Below, piece by piece: positions 1-6,516 of a stretch of DNA of 7,474 nucleotides. Both the position numbers and the translations under genes were made by a program. The stretch comes from Novosphingopyxis sp042090735 (lineage in GTDB: Bacteria; Pseudomonadota; Alphaproteobacteria; Sphingomonadales; Sphingomonadaceae), in assembly GCA_042090735.1 (NCBI GenBank), contig JBELIU010000148.1:1-7474 (forward strand), in the 5' to 3' direction. The notes beneath the pieces were generated by a model. The model saw only the letters and a list, made by a program, of their open reading frames with translations, had not been told where the DNA came from and made no database searches. Position 1 is the first letter of the stretch. Every line of letters starts with the position of its first letter.

Positions 1-426
1 AGCGGCGGCAAGGAGGAGGGGATAACGCATGGAACACATCGCTTTCTGACAGGAAGAACTAAGGGTTGGGTGCAGACTCAGCCGCGCTTGTGGAAACTCG
101 CCATCGCATTATTCATGCTTCGAACATCCATTCTCTCGATACGCGCGACCGGGCGGCCATGGCTTGCGCGGCACAAGGTCCCCAAGGCAAAAACATCGCG
201 CGATAGTAGAAAGCCGCCGGGCCCGGTGGCAAGCACTCAGCGGGCTCTTTTTGCGCCGACCGCATGGGGCGCAAGTAGCACCGCAACCTTGCCGCACTGC
301 ACAAAAAGTCCTGCACGGCCTCGACCTGGGCAATTTCGCTCCCTATGTGTGCCTCCGCCCGGCGCAGCGCCGTTTTGCGTATCGCGCCGCGCCGCCCATG
401 ACCTGAACTGTCCCGAAGGATATCCC
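1..426. other. Non-coding stretch upstream of proB, possibly including the 3' tip of an unseen upstream gene
   Basis: I see no supportable gene here. The frame of proB stays open from base 1, but the extra N-terminal residues are arginine-, proline- and alanine-rich, resemble no ProB and would start only at a GTG at 70. Stops at 23-25 (frame 2) and 60-62 (frame 3) could end an upstream gene whose body lies outside the window; too little is visible to name it. Two weak terminator-like structures occur on the plus strand. In the first, bases 219-225 pair with 241-247 (one G-U pair), followed by five T at 248-252. In the second, a 5-bp GC stem (360-364 with 368-372) is followed by TTTT. A near-palindrome lies at 213-230. 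A weak promoter-like pair is TTGTGG at 88-93 and TATTCA at 110-115, with a 16-base spacer. All of these are low-confidence readings. Confidence 0.4.
415..420 (+). promoter_or_regulatory. Ribosome binding site that sets the proB start
   Basis: GAAGGA lies six bases before the ATG at 427. This spacing, plus the fact that the ProB family sequence begins immediately after this ATG, decides the start against the much longer open frame that reaches back to base 1. A similar AAGGAG (1668-1673) precedes proA, at a longer spacing of 11 bases. Confidence 0.75.
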
Positions 427-1539
427 ATGGCCTCCCCTTTCGATGGCGTGAAGCGCCTCGTCGTGAAGATCGGCTCCGCCCTGCTCGTTTCCCCCGAAGG
501 CGAGGTTGAGCGCTACTGGCTCGCCAGCCTGATCGACGATATCGAGACGCTGCGGCGCGAAAACGGTATCGAGACGATCATCGTCGCATCCGGCGCCGTC
601 GCGCTCGGCGCGCGCATCCTCGATCTGCCCGCAGGCGGCAAGAGCAGCCTGGACGATGGCCAGGCCTCCGCCGCCACCGGCCAAATCGAACTGTCCGGCC
701 TGTTTTCCGAGCTGCTGCGCGCACACCGCCGCCGCGCCGCGCAAATCCTGGTAACGCTGGAAGACCTGCAGGACCGCCGCCGCTATCTGAACGCCTCGGA
801 CACGATCGAGCGACTGCTGTCGCTCGACGTCACGCCGATCATCAACGAAAATGACAGCGTCACCACCCGCGAAATCCGCTTCGGCGACAATGATCGGCTG
901 GCCGCGCGCGTGGCGCAGGCAGCGCATGCGGACATGGTGCTGCTGCTTTCCAACGTCACCGGCCTGTTCTCGGCCGATCCGGGCAAGGACCCTGACGCGA
1001 TCTTCCTGAAGACGGTAGACAGCGTCGCCGATCTCGATGTCGATCTTGGTCCGCCAACCGGCCCGGGCACCGGCGGCATGGGATCGAAGGTGGAGGCTGC
1101 GCGCATCGCGGTCGCCAGCGGTATCGAGCTTGCCATTGCCGATGGCCAGAAGCCGAACCCGATCATCCGTTTCCGCGACACCGGCGATGGCACGGTCTTC
1201 ACCGCAGAGGGCGGCGTGGACAAGCGCAAGGCCTGGATTGCCGGCAAGATCGACGTGCGGGGCACGCTGCACGTCAATCAGGGCGCCAAGGATCACCTGC
1301 TGAAGGGCGAGAGCCTGCGCACCGAGGGGGTGACCAAGGTGGAAGGCGAGTTCTCGCGCGGCGATTCGGTCGATATTCATGACGCGAACGGCCAGCTGCT
1401 CGCTCGCGGCCTCATCAGCTATGACGATAACGACGCCAAGGCGCTGGCCGGCAAGGACGCGGACGAACAGGAATCGATCCTGGGCTATGCGCCGCGCGGC
1501 TCGCTGATCGACAAGAACAACCTCGTTCTGCTCGTCTGA
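427..1539 (+). CDS. proB: Glutamate 5-kinase (ProB)
   Basis: ProB phosphorylates the gamma-carboxylate of L-glutamate with ATP, the first and usually proline-inhibited step of proline synthesis in the cytoplasm. The 370-residue product has the usual length of the two-domain bacterial enzyme. An amino-acid-kinase domain covers about residues 8-255: the nucleotide-binding VVKIGSALL with Lys14, SGAVALG at 55-61, the glutamate-binding INENDSV at 139-145, FGDNDRLAA at 152-160, and GTGGMGSK at 214-221 with Lys221. A C-terminal PUA domain covers roughly 275-360. The start at 427 is chosen because the conserved kinase strand begins just after it and GAAGGA lies six bases upstream. proA follows on the same strand after 145 bases. 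No key residue looks missing. Feedback inhibition by proline is a family property and cannot be judged from the sequence alone. Confidence 0.97.
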   Translation: MASPFDGVKRLVVKIGSALLVSPEGEVERYWLASLIDDIETLRRENGIETIIVASGAVALGARILDLPAGGKSSLDDGQASAATGQIELSGLFSELLRAHRRRAAQILVTLEDLQDRRRYLNASDTIERLLSLDVTPIINENDSVTTREIRFGDNDRLAARVAQAAHADMVLLLSNVTGLFSADPGKDPDAIFLKTVDSVADLDVDLGPPTGPGTGGMGSKVEAARIAVASGIELAIADGQKPNPIIRFRDTGDGTVFTAEGGVDKRKAWIAGKIDVRGTLHVNQGAKDHLLKGESLRTEGVTKVEGEFSRGDSVDIHDANGQLLARGLISYDDNDAKALAGKDADEQESILGYAPRGSLIDKNNLVLLV

Positions 1540-1557
1540 GCCATCCGGCAGCGCGTC

Positions 1558-1618
1558 CGGGCGGGCAACCAACTGCCCGCCCGTTCATTGATGAAATGAA
1601 ACATTCCCGCCTGGCGGG
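1558..1618 (+). promoter_or_regulatory. Paired hairpins between proB and proA (terminator or attenuator candidate)
   Basis: A perfect 10-bp GC-rich stem (1558-1567 with 1574-1583, six-base loop) begins 18 bases after the proB stop. It is followed only by TTCATTG, so as an intrinsic terminator it has a poor T tract. A second small hairpin follows (1606-1610 with 1614-1618, three-base loop). The right arm of the first (1575-1581) is also complementary over 7 bp to 1613-1619 of the second, so two alternative folds exist. It may partly terminate proB transcripts or protect mRNA ends; a regulatory switch is speculative. The stem is seen in the sequence; the role is inferred. Confidence 0.5.
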
Positions 1619-1684
1619 CCGCGTTCGTGCGCCTTTGCGCCGCCACACTCGCCGGCACCAACATTCGAAGGAGACCCATTTTCC

Positions 1685-2941
1685 ATGGCCGACAATCATG
1701 ATCAGCTAATCCAGGACATGGGCGAGAAAGCCCGCAGCGCCGCGATGCGTCTCGCCCTCGCCACGACGGAAGAGAAAGCCGCCGCCGTCAAGGCCGCTGC
1801 CCAGGCGATGCGCGACGACAGCACCGCCATCCTGGAAGCGAACGCCAAGGACATGGATAATGCCAGCGATCTTCCGGACGCAATGCAGGACCGGCTGAAG
1901 CTGACTGCGGATCGCCTCGCCGCGATCGCCGACGCGGCCGACAAGGTGGCCAGCCTTCCCGATCCGGTGGGCGAGATCATCAAGGAGTGGGAACAGCCCA
2001 ATGGCCTGAAGTTCGAGCGTCGCAGAGTGCCGCTGGGCGTGGTCGGCATCATCTACGAAAGCCGGCCCAACGTCACCGCCGACGCGGGCCTTCTTTGCCT
2101 GATGGCCGGCAATGCCGCCATTTTGCGCGGCGGATCGGAAGCGGTGCATTCCAATCGTGCGATCCACGCCGCGATCGTCAAAGGCGTCGAAAAAGCAGGC
2201 TTGCCCGGTGACGCCGTCCAGTTGATGCCGACGCAGGATCGCGGCGCCGTCGGCTCCATGCTGAGGGCGGCAGGCCTGATCGACATCATCATTCCGCGCG
2301 GCGGCAAGGGCCTTGTCGCGCGTGTGCAGGAAGAAGCGCGCGTTCCCGTACTCGCCCATCTCGACGGCATCTGCCACGTCTATGTCGACGGTGCGGCCGA
2401 CCCCGAGAAGGCGCGAGAGATCGCGGTCAACGCCAAGATGCGCCGCACCGGCATCTGCGGCGCGATGGAAACGCTGCTGATCGACGAAGCCGCACAGAGC
2501 TTCGCGCCCGATGTCATCAAGGGCCTGCTCGATGCAGGATGCGAAGTGCGCGGTGATGCCAAGGTCGAGCAGATGGACGAGCGCGTCAAAGCCGCCAGCG
2601 ATGAGGATTGGGATACCGAATATCTGGAGCCCATCGTCTCGGCCCGGCTGGTGGACGGCGTGGACGGCGCGGCGCGGCACATCGCGGCGCATGGCAGCCA
2701 CCACACCGATTCGATCGTCACCGAAGACAACAGCATCGCGGCCCGCTTCCTCAACGAAGTGGACAGCGCCATTGTGATGCACAACGCCTCCACCCAGTTC
2801 GCCGATGGCGGGGAATTCGGCTTCGGCGCGGAAATCGGCATCGCCACCGGCCGCCTCCACGCCCGCGGCCCCGTAGCTCTGGAAGGCCTTACCACCTACA
2901 AAACGGTCGTTCACGGCGAAGGCCAGACCCGGCCTTCCTGA
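1685..2941 (+). CDS. proA: Glutamate-5-semialdehyde dehydrogenase / gamma-glutamyl phosphate reductase (ProA)
   Basis: ProA reduces gamma-glutamyl phosphate, made by ProB, to glutamate-5-semialdehyde with NADPH, the second step of proline synthesis. The product is 418 residues, the normal family length, and belongs to the aldehyde dehydrogenase superfamily. Visible landmarks in order are VPLGVVGIIYESRPNVTADA at about 115-134, AGNAAILRGGSEA at 141-153 in the cofactor-binding region, IIPRGGKGL at 202-210, the catalytic cysteine Cys258 in RRTGICGAMETLL, and the C-terminal signature FGFGAEIGIATGRLHARGP at 378-396 running into GLTTYKTV. The start is the ATG at 1685, with AAGGAG 11 bases upstream; the helical N-terminus fits the family. 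It lies 145 bases after proB and ends 54 bases before a strong terminator, so the two genes probably form a short proline-synthesis unit, with possible partial termination between them. Confidence 0.97.
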   Translation: MADNHDQLIQDMGEKARSAAMRLALATTEEKAAAVKAAAQAMRDDSTAILEANAKDMDNASDLPDAMQDRLKLTADRLAAIADAADKVASLPDPVGEIIKEWEQPNGLKFERRRVPLGVVGIIYESRPNVTADAGLLCLMAGNAAILRGGSEAVHSNRAIHAAIVKGVEKAGLPGDAVQLMPTQDRGAVGSMLRAAGLIDIIIPRGGKGLVARVQEEARVPVLAHLDGICHVYVDGAADPEKAREIAVNAKMRRTGICGAMETLLIDEAAQSFAPDVIKGLLDAGCEVRGDAKVEQMDERVKAASDEDWDTEYLEPIVSARLVDGVDGAARHIAAHGSHHTDSIVTEDNSIAARFLNEVDSAIVMHNASTQFADGGEFGFGAEIGIATGRLHARGPVALEGLTTYKTVVHGEGQTRPS

Positions 2942-2964
2942 AGCGCCCGTTCGGATTGGAACCG

Positions 2965-2990
2965 GTGACGGATCTTGCGTGTTCCGTCAC
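2965..2990. other. Short hairpin just after proA
   Basis: GTGACGGA (2965-2972) pairs perfectly with TCCGTCAC (2983-2990) around a ten-base loop. No T tract follows on either strand, so it is not a terminator by itself. It sits five bases before the main terminator and could stabilise the 3' end of the proA transcript. The role is inferred. Confidence 0.4.
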
Positions 2991-2995
2991 AAGCC

Positions 2996-3032
2996 AAAAG
3001 GCCGTCCCGCAACCGATGCGGGACGGCCTTTT
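2996..3032. terminator. Bidirectional intrinsic terminator between convergent proA and the amidohydrolase gene
   Basis: A perfect 15-bp inverted repeat (2996-3010 with 3018-3032, loop AACCGAT) has a GC-rich core flanked by AAAA on the left and TTTT on the right. On the plus strand the stem ends in TTTTCATTT, and on the minus strand it ends in a T run from the AAAA, so it can stop transcripts from both sides. It lies 54 bases beyond the proA stop and 22 bases beyond the stop of the opposing gene, exactly where convergent units need it. Confidence 0.93.
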
Positions 3033-3054
3033 CATTTACATTCGAGCCTAGGCC

Positions 3055-6000
3055 TCAATCCTCCCAGAAATAGGGCATGCGCTTCGCATCGCCGGTCTCG
3101 ACTTCGTTCATCGTCACCGGATCGTACATACGGCCGCCCAGCATGACATAGGCGATGTCGTCGGAATTGCGGATATCCACCGTCGGGTCGGCGTCCAGCA
3201 CCACCAGATCGGCCAGCTTGCCCTGCTCGAGCGAGCCGATGTCGCGTTCCATGCCGAGCGACTGCGCAGCAACGATGGTGCCGGCACCCAGCGCTTCCAG
3301 CGGGGTCATGCCGCCGCGCACGAAGCTCCAAAGCTCCCAGTGCGAACCGATGCCCGCCTGCTGGCCATGCGCGCCGATGGCGATCTTCACGCCGCGCTCG
3401 GCAAGCTTCTTCGCCTCGCGGGCGTTGTCATCGTCCACGAACGCGTCTTCGGGGGCCTTGGTCACCCGCTTGCCCGCTGCGGCCAGCGCAGCCGGCGGGG
3501 TGTGTGCCTTCAGCAGCGGATGCTCGTAGATATTCATCGCCTGGCGCCAATAGGGATCGCCGGCCAGCCCGCCATAGGTGACCACGAGCGTCGGCGTATT
3601 GTTGGTGTCCGACTGGCCGAAGAACTGCAGCACGTCTTCGTAAAAAGTCTCGAGCGGGACATTATGCTCCAGCGTCGAATTGCCGTCGGCGACCAAATTC
3701 ATGTCCATGCCGTAGAGCGAACCGCCCTCGGCCACGACCAGCATGTTCTCGGCGCGCGAGGCGGCGACCACCATCTGGCGCTGCTCGCGCCGGGGCTGGT
3801 TGTAGTTCTTCACCGAATAAGCGCCTTGCGCCTTCAGCCGCCGGACATGGTCCAACGCGTCCTGATATTTGTCGATCTCGGCGTAGACGCCATAAGCCTT
3901 GGCGCCGTAGATGACCTCTCCGGTCGAAAAGATGCGCGGGGCAAGCAGATCGCCCGCCTGCTGCATTTCGCTGGCGACGAAGATCTCGCTCGCCGTGCTG
4001 GAGGGATCGTGGATCGTGGTGGTGCCGAGCGCGAGGTTCTGCACCGCGGACCAGTTCTGCTGCGGCACCAGTTCATCCGTGCCCTGCGGCCCGTGCGCGT
4101 GCGCATCGACCAAGCCGGGAATGATGGTCTTGCCCGTCACGTCCACCGTCTTCGTGCCGGCGGGTACCTGCACCGAGGCGGCAGGGCCGATGGCGGCAAT
4201 CCGGTCTCCGTCGATCAGCACCGTACCGTTCTCGATCACGCCGCCATCCGTGCCCGCCATGGTAACGATGCGCGCGCCAGTGAGTGCGATGCGGCCCTGA
4301 TGCTTGTCCGCTCGCACCGTCCGCGCCAGCGACACGCCGGAGCGCGGCGGCGCGAAGGCGGCTGCCTTCTGCCCCTCGGCGGGCGGAGCGGCGGGGAACA
4401 GGTTCGCGAGATCGGCCGTGTAGAGCGTCGGCCCCATCGACCAGTGGAGGCGCGAACCGTCTCCCTGGAAATGGATATAGTCCGCCCCGCCCTCGCTCAC
4501 GCGGACCACGGGCAGCGCCTTGGCATCGGGTGAGAGCGAGACATTCTGGCCGCCCGGCAGCAGCGGCGCCACGAACGCTTCGTAATTCTGGCGGAAGGCG
4601 AGATAATCGCCGTTCGGCCCCACCGCGAAGTCGTTGATCAGATCACCATTGGCATGGACGCGCTTGTCCTGGCCATTGAGATCGGTGCTGAACAGTTCGG
4701 TCTTGTCGGCGGAGCGATCGATCATGAAGATGCGCGCGCCGTCCGCGGCAAATTGCCCGCGCGCGGCGTCGCGGTTGATCAGCTTCGGCGTGCCACCCGA
4801 TGCGGGCACGGTATAGACGCCGGGATTTTCGGACCATTCGGGTGCGGTAAGGTACCCGCCTTCATGCTTTTCGAACACGATCAGCTTGCCGTCCGGCGCA
4901 AAATGCGGGCGCGCATAATGGCCCGGCTGGTTCGTCACCGCGCGTCCGCTGCCGCCATTGGCCGCAACGGTGCGGATGGTACCCAGCCCCTCATCGGTCC
5001 AGTCGACATAGACGATGCTGCCGCCGTCGCGCGACCAGCTCGGGAACAGTTCGCGGCTAGTGCCGTCATCGCTGGTCAGGCGGCGCGGAGCACCTGATCC
5101 CATGTCCTTTACATATAGCTTTCCGAGGCTCTCGAAGACGACGCGTCGACCATCGGGCGAGACTTCGGCAAAGCGCGGCATCTTCGCGGTAAAGCTGTCC
5201 GCGCCCACCGGAATCACCGGATGCGGTGCCTTGGAAACACCGCGCGTGTCGTTCACGCGGAACGGGATAACACCGGCATTGCCTCCATCCGCGTCGATGC
5301 GGCGAATCTTGCCGCCCGCCCAGAAGAGGATGGAATTGCTGTCCGGCGTCCACGCCATGTTCGGATAGACGCCGGTGACCGCCCAGGTCTCCTGCACGTC
5401 GCGGTCGAGATCGCCATAGATCTCCTTCACCGCGCCCGAAGTCATGTCCTTCATCCACAGCTTGGACTTGCCGTCTTCGCGCCGGACGAAGGCGATACGC
5501 TTGCCGTCGGGCGAAGGCTGCGGACGCACCGCGCCGCCCAGGCCGCTGATTGCGGTGGTCGTCTCTCCGGTTTCCAGATCGTAGCGCAGGATATCGAACA
5601 GATCGGTATTCGAATCCTGCGCATATTCGAAGATCGGGCCGGGCGTGACGTTCTTGGTGTAGTAGACCGCATTGCCCTTCGGCGCGAAGACGGGCTCGCC
5701 CAGTTCCTTCTGCCACTGCTCGCTGGGCCGTTCGACCAGCTGTACGCCCGATCCGCCCGAGACATGGTAGAGCCAGATCTCACCGGTGCCGAGCGAACGG
5801 CCGGTGGTGAAATGCTTCTTGGCTGCGATGTAGCGTCCGTCCGGTGACCAGCTCGGCTGGTTCAGAAGGCGGAATTCCTCCTTCGTCGCCTCGCGCTTGT
5901 CCGAACCATCGGCGTTCATGATCCAGATATTGTCGCCGCCGCCCCGATCCGAGGTGAAGGCGATGCGGCTGCCGTCCGGCGAGAAGCGCGGCTGCACTTC

Positions 6001-6432
6001 CCAGGCCAGCCCCTCGGCGATGCGCATCGGCGTGCCGCCCGATATCGGCATGGTGTAGATATCGCCGAGCAGCGCGAAGGCGATCGTGCGCCCGTCCGGG
6101 CTGACGTCGAGATCGATCCAGCTGCCTTCATCCACATTGATCGGAACCTGAGTGATCTGGAAACCGGGGGGATCGTTGACGTCCCATGTGTCCACGCTTG
6201 CCGGATCGAGCGCGTTCGGCCCTTGCGTGGCGGCAGGTGCAGGCGCCTCGTCCGACTGCGGTAGCTGCGAGGGATCCTCATCCTTCGCCGTGCTGGAGAT
6301 GACCTCGTCCTCCGGCCCCTCGGTCTGTTCGAGCGGCGGCGGATCGCCATATTCCTGCGCCCGAACCGCTGATGGGGTGACGGCAGGCAAGGCAAGGAGC
6401 GCAGCGATGACGCCGTGCAGCGCGTAGTTCAT
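3055..6432 (-). CDS. Exported amidohydrolase with N-terminal TolB-type beta-propeller
   Basis: The 1125-residue product is probably periplasmic. Residues 1-25 form a Sec signal peptide with a hydrophobic core and likely cleavage after AVRA. A proline- and acid-rich linker covers about 26-85. Twelve PD40/WD40-like motifs of the SPDGxxIAF type follow, near residues 110, 150, 195, 249, 306, 361, 424, 466, 511, 561, 604 and 655. The C-terminal part, from about 715, is an amidohydrolase-superfamily domain of the imidazolonepropionase-like type: the small beta-sandwich strand with GARIVTM, the metal motif DAHAH (776-780), the candidate carbamylated Lys875 in YSVKNY, EHNVP with His923, GAHGQ with His1022 plus HWELW at 1031, and the closing GSLEQGKLADLVVLD (1067-1081). 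The usual second-shell His after the lysine is Glu902 and the usual metal Asp is His1022. The substrate is unknown; peptide or cyclic amide hydrolysis is possible. The start at 6432 is supported by the signal peptide and a GAGGGAG ribosome site. It lies 84 bases downstream of the GH130 gene on the same strand. Confidence 0.9.
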   Translation of the reverse strand: MNYALHGVIAALLALPAVTPSAVRAQEYGDPPPLEQTEGPEDEVISSTAKDEDPSQLPQSDEAPAPAATQGPNALDPASVDTWDVNDPPGFQITQVPINVDEGSWIDLDVSPDGRTIAFALLGDIYTMPISGGTPMRIAEGLAWEVQPRFSPDGSRIAFTSDRGGGDNIWIMNADGSDKREATKEEFRLLNQPSWSPDGRYIAAKKHFTTGRSLGTGEIWLYHVSGGSGVQLVERPSEQWQKELGEPVFAPKGNAVYYTKNVTPGPIFEYAQDSNTDLFDILRYDLETGETTTAISGLGGAVRPQPSPDGKRIAFVRREDGKSKLWMKDMTSGAVKEIYGDLDRDVQETWAVTGVYPNMAWTPDSNSILFWAGGKIRRIDADGGNAGVIPFRVNDTRGVSKAPHPVIPVGADSFTAKMPRFAEVSPDGRRVVFESLGKLYVKDMGSGAPRRLTSDDGTSRELFPSWSRDGGSIVYVDWTDEGLGTIRTVAANGGSGRAVTNQPGHYARPHFAPDGKLIVFEKHEGGYLTAPEWSENPGVYTVPASGGTPKLINRDAARGQFAADGARIFMIDRSADKTELFSTDLNGQDKRVHANGDLINDFAVGPNGDYLAFRQNYEAFVAPLLPGGQNVSLSPDAKALPVVRVSEGGADYIHFQGDGSRLHWSMGPTLYTADLANLFPAAPPAEGQKAAAFAPPRSGVSLARTVRADKHQGRIALTGARIVTMAGTDGGVIENGTVLIDGDRIAAIGPAASVQVPAGTKTVDVTGKTIIPGLVDAHAHGPQGTDELVPQQNWSAVQNLALGTTTIHDPSSTASEIFVASEMQQAGDLLAPRIFSTGEVIYGAKAYGVYAEIDKYQDALDHVRRLKAQGAYSVKNYNQPRREQRQMVVAASRAENMLVVAEGGSLYGMDMNLVADGNSTLEHNVPLETFYEDVLQFFGQSDTNNTPTLVVTYGGLAGDPYWRQAMNIYEHPLLKAHTPPAALAAAGKRVTKAPEDAFVDDDNAREAKKLAERGVKIAIGAHGQQAGIGSHWELWSFVRGGMTPLEALGAGTIVAAQSLGMERDIGSLEQGKLADLVVLDADPTVDIRNSDDIAYVMLGGRMYDPVTMNEVETGDAKRMPYFWED

Positions 6433-6440
6433 GATTGTCT

Positions 6441-6476
6441 CTCCCTCACGGACTTCACGCTACCGTAGCGAGGGAG
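6441..6476 (-). promoter_or_regulatory. Hairpin that would mask the amidohydrolase ribosome binding site
   Basis: Read on the minus strand, the Shine-Dalgarno-like GAGGGAG (6447-6441), eight bases before the start codon, is exactly complementary to CTCCCTC at 6476-6470. Directly inside that arm lies a small nested hairpin, GCTA-CGG-TAGC (6469-6459). The folded leader would cover the ribosome site and could limit translation. No T tract is present, so a terminator for the upstream gene is less likely. Pairing is seen; the regulatory effect is inferred. Confidence 0.45.
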
Positions 6477-6516
6477 TGGGCAGGGACAAGCGGGATCGAC
6501 CGCCAGACCGTGAAAG

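Noticed and set aside
10..49. Six-codon mini-ORF (ATG at 29, MEHIAF) behind a strong AAGGAGG-like sequence
   Set aside because: Too short to support as a gene; the purine run may simply be the end of an upstream coding sequence, and no regulatory amino-acid run such as prolines is present.
70..426. N-terminal extension of ProB starting at GTG 70
   Set aside because: The added residues are low-complexity and unlike any ProB, while the ATG at 427 has a well-spaced GAAGGA and gives the standard 370-residue length.
343..1572. 409-codon open frame on the minus strand opposite proB
   Set aside because: It is antisense to an unmistakable ProB in GC-rich DNA, where long shadow frames are common, and its sequence shows no recognisable domain.
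1706..2914. 402-codon open frame on the minus strand opposite proA
   Set aside because: It is antisense to a complete ProA with all family motifs; the composition is typical of a mirrored frame.
3340..4533. 397-codon plus-strand open frame inside the amidohydrolase gene
   Set aside because: It overlaps the conserved catalytic domain on the other strand and reads as histidine- and arginine-rich shadow sequence.
4409..6105. Recurrent short DNA words such as GCCGTCCGG across the region as a possible DNA repeat array
   Set aside because: They fall on the codons of the repeated SPDG protein motif and have uneven spacing, so they reflect propeller blades and not a DNA-level repeat or CRISPR.
6462..6489. 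Promoter-like pair before the amidohydrolase gene (minus strand TTGTCC and TACGGT, 16-base spacer)
   Set aside because: Both boxes match the consensus poorly, and the second lies inside the hairpin; support is too thin to annotate.
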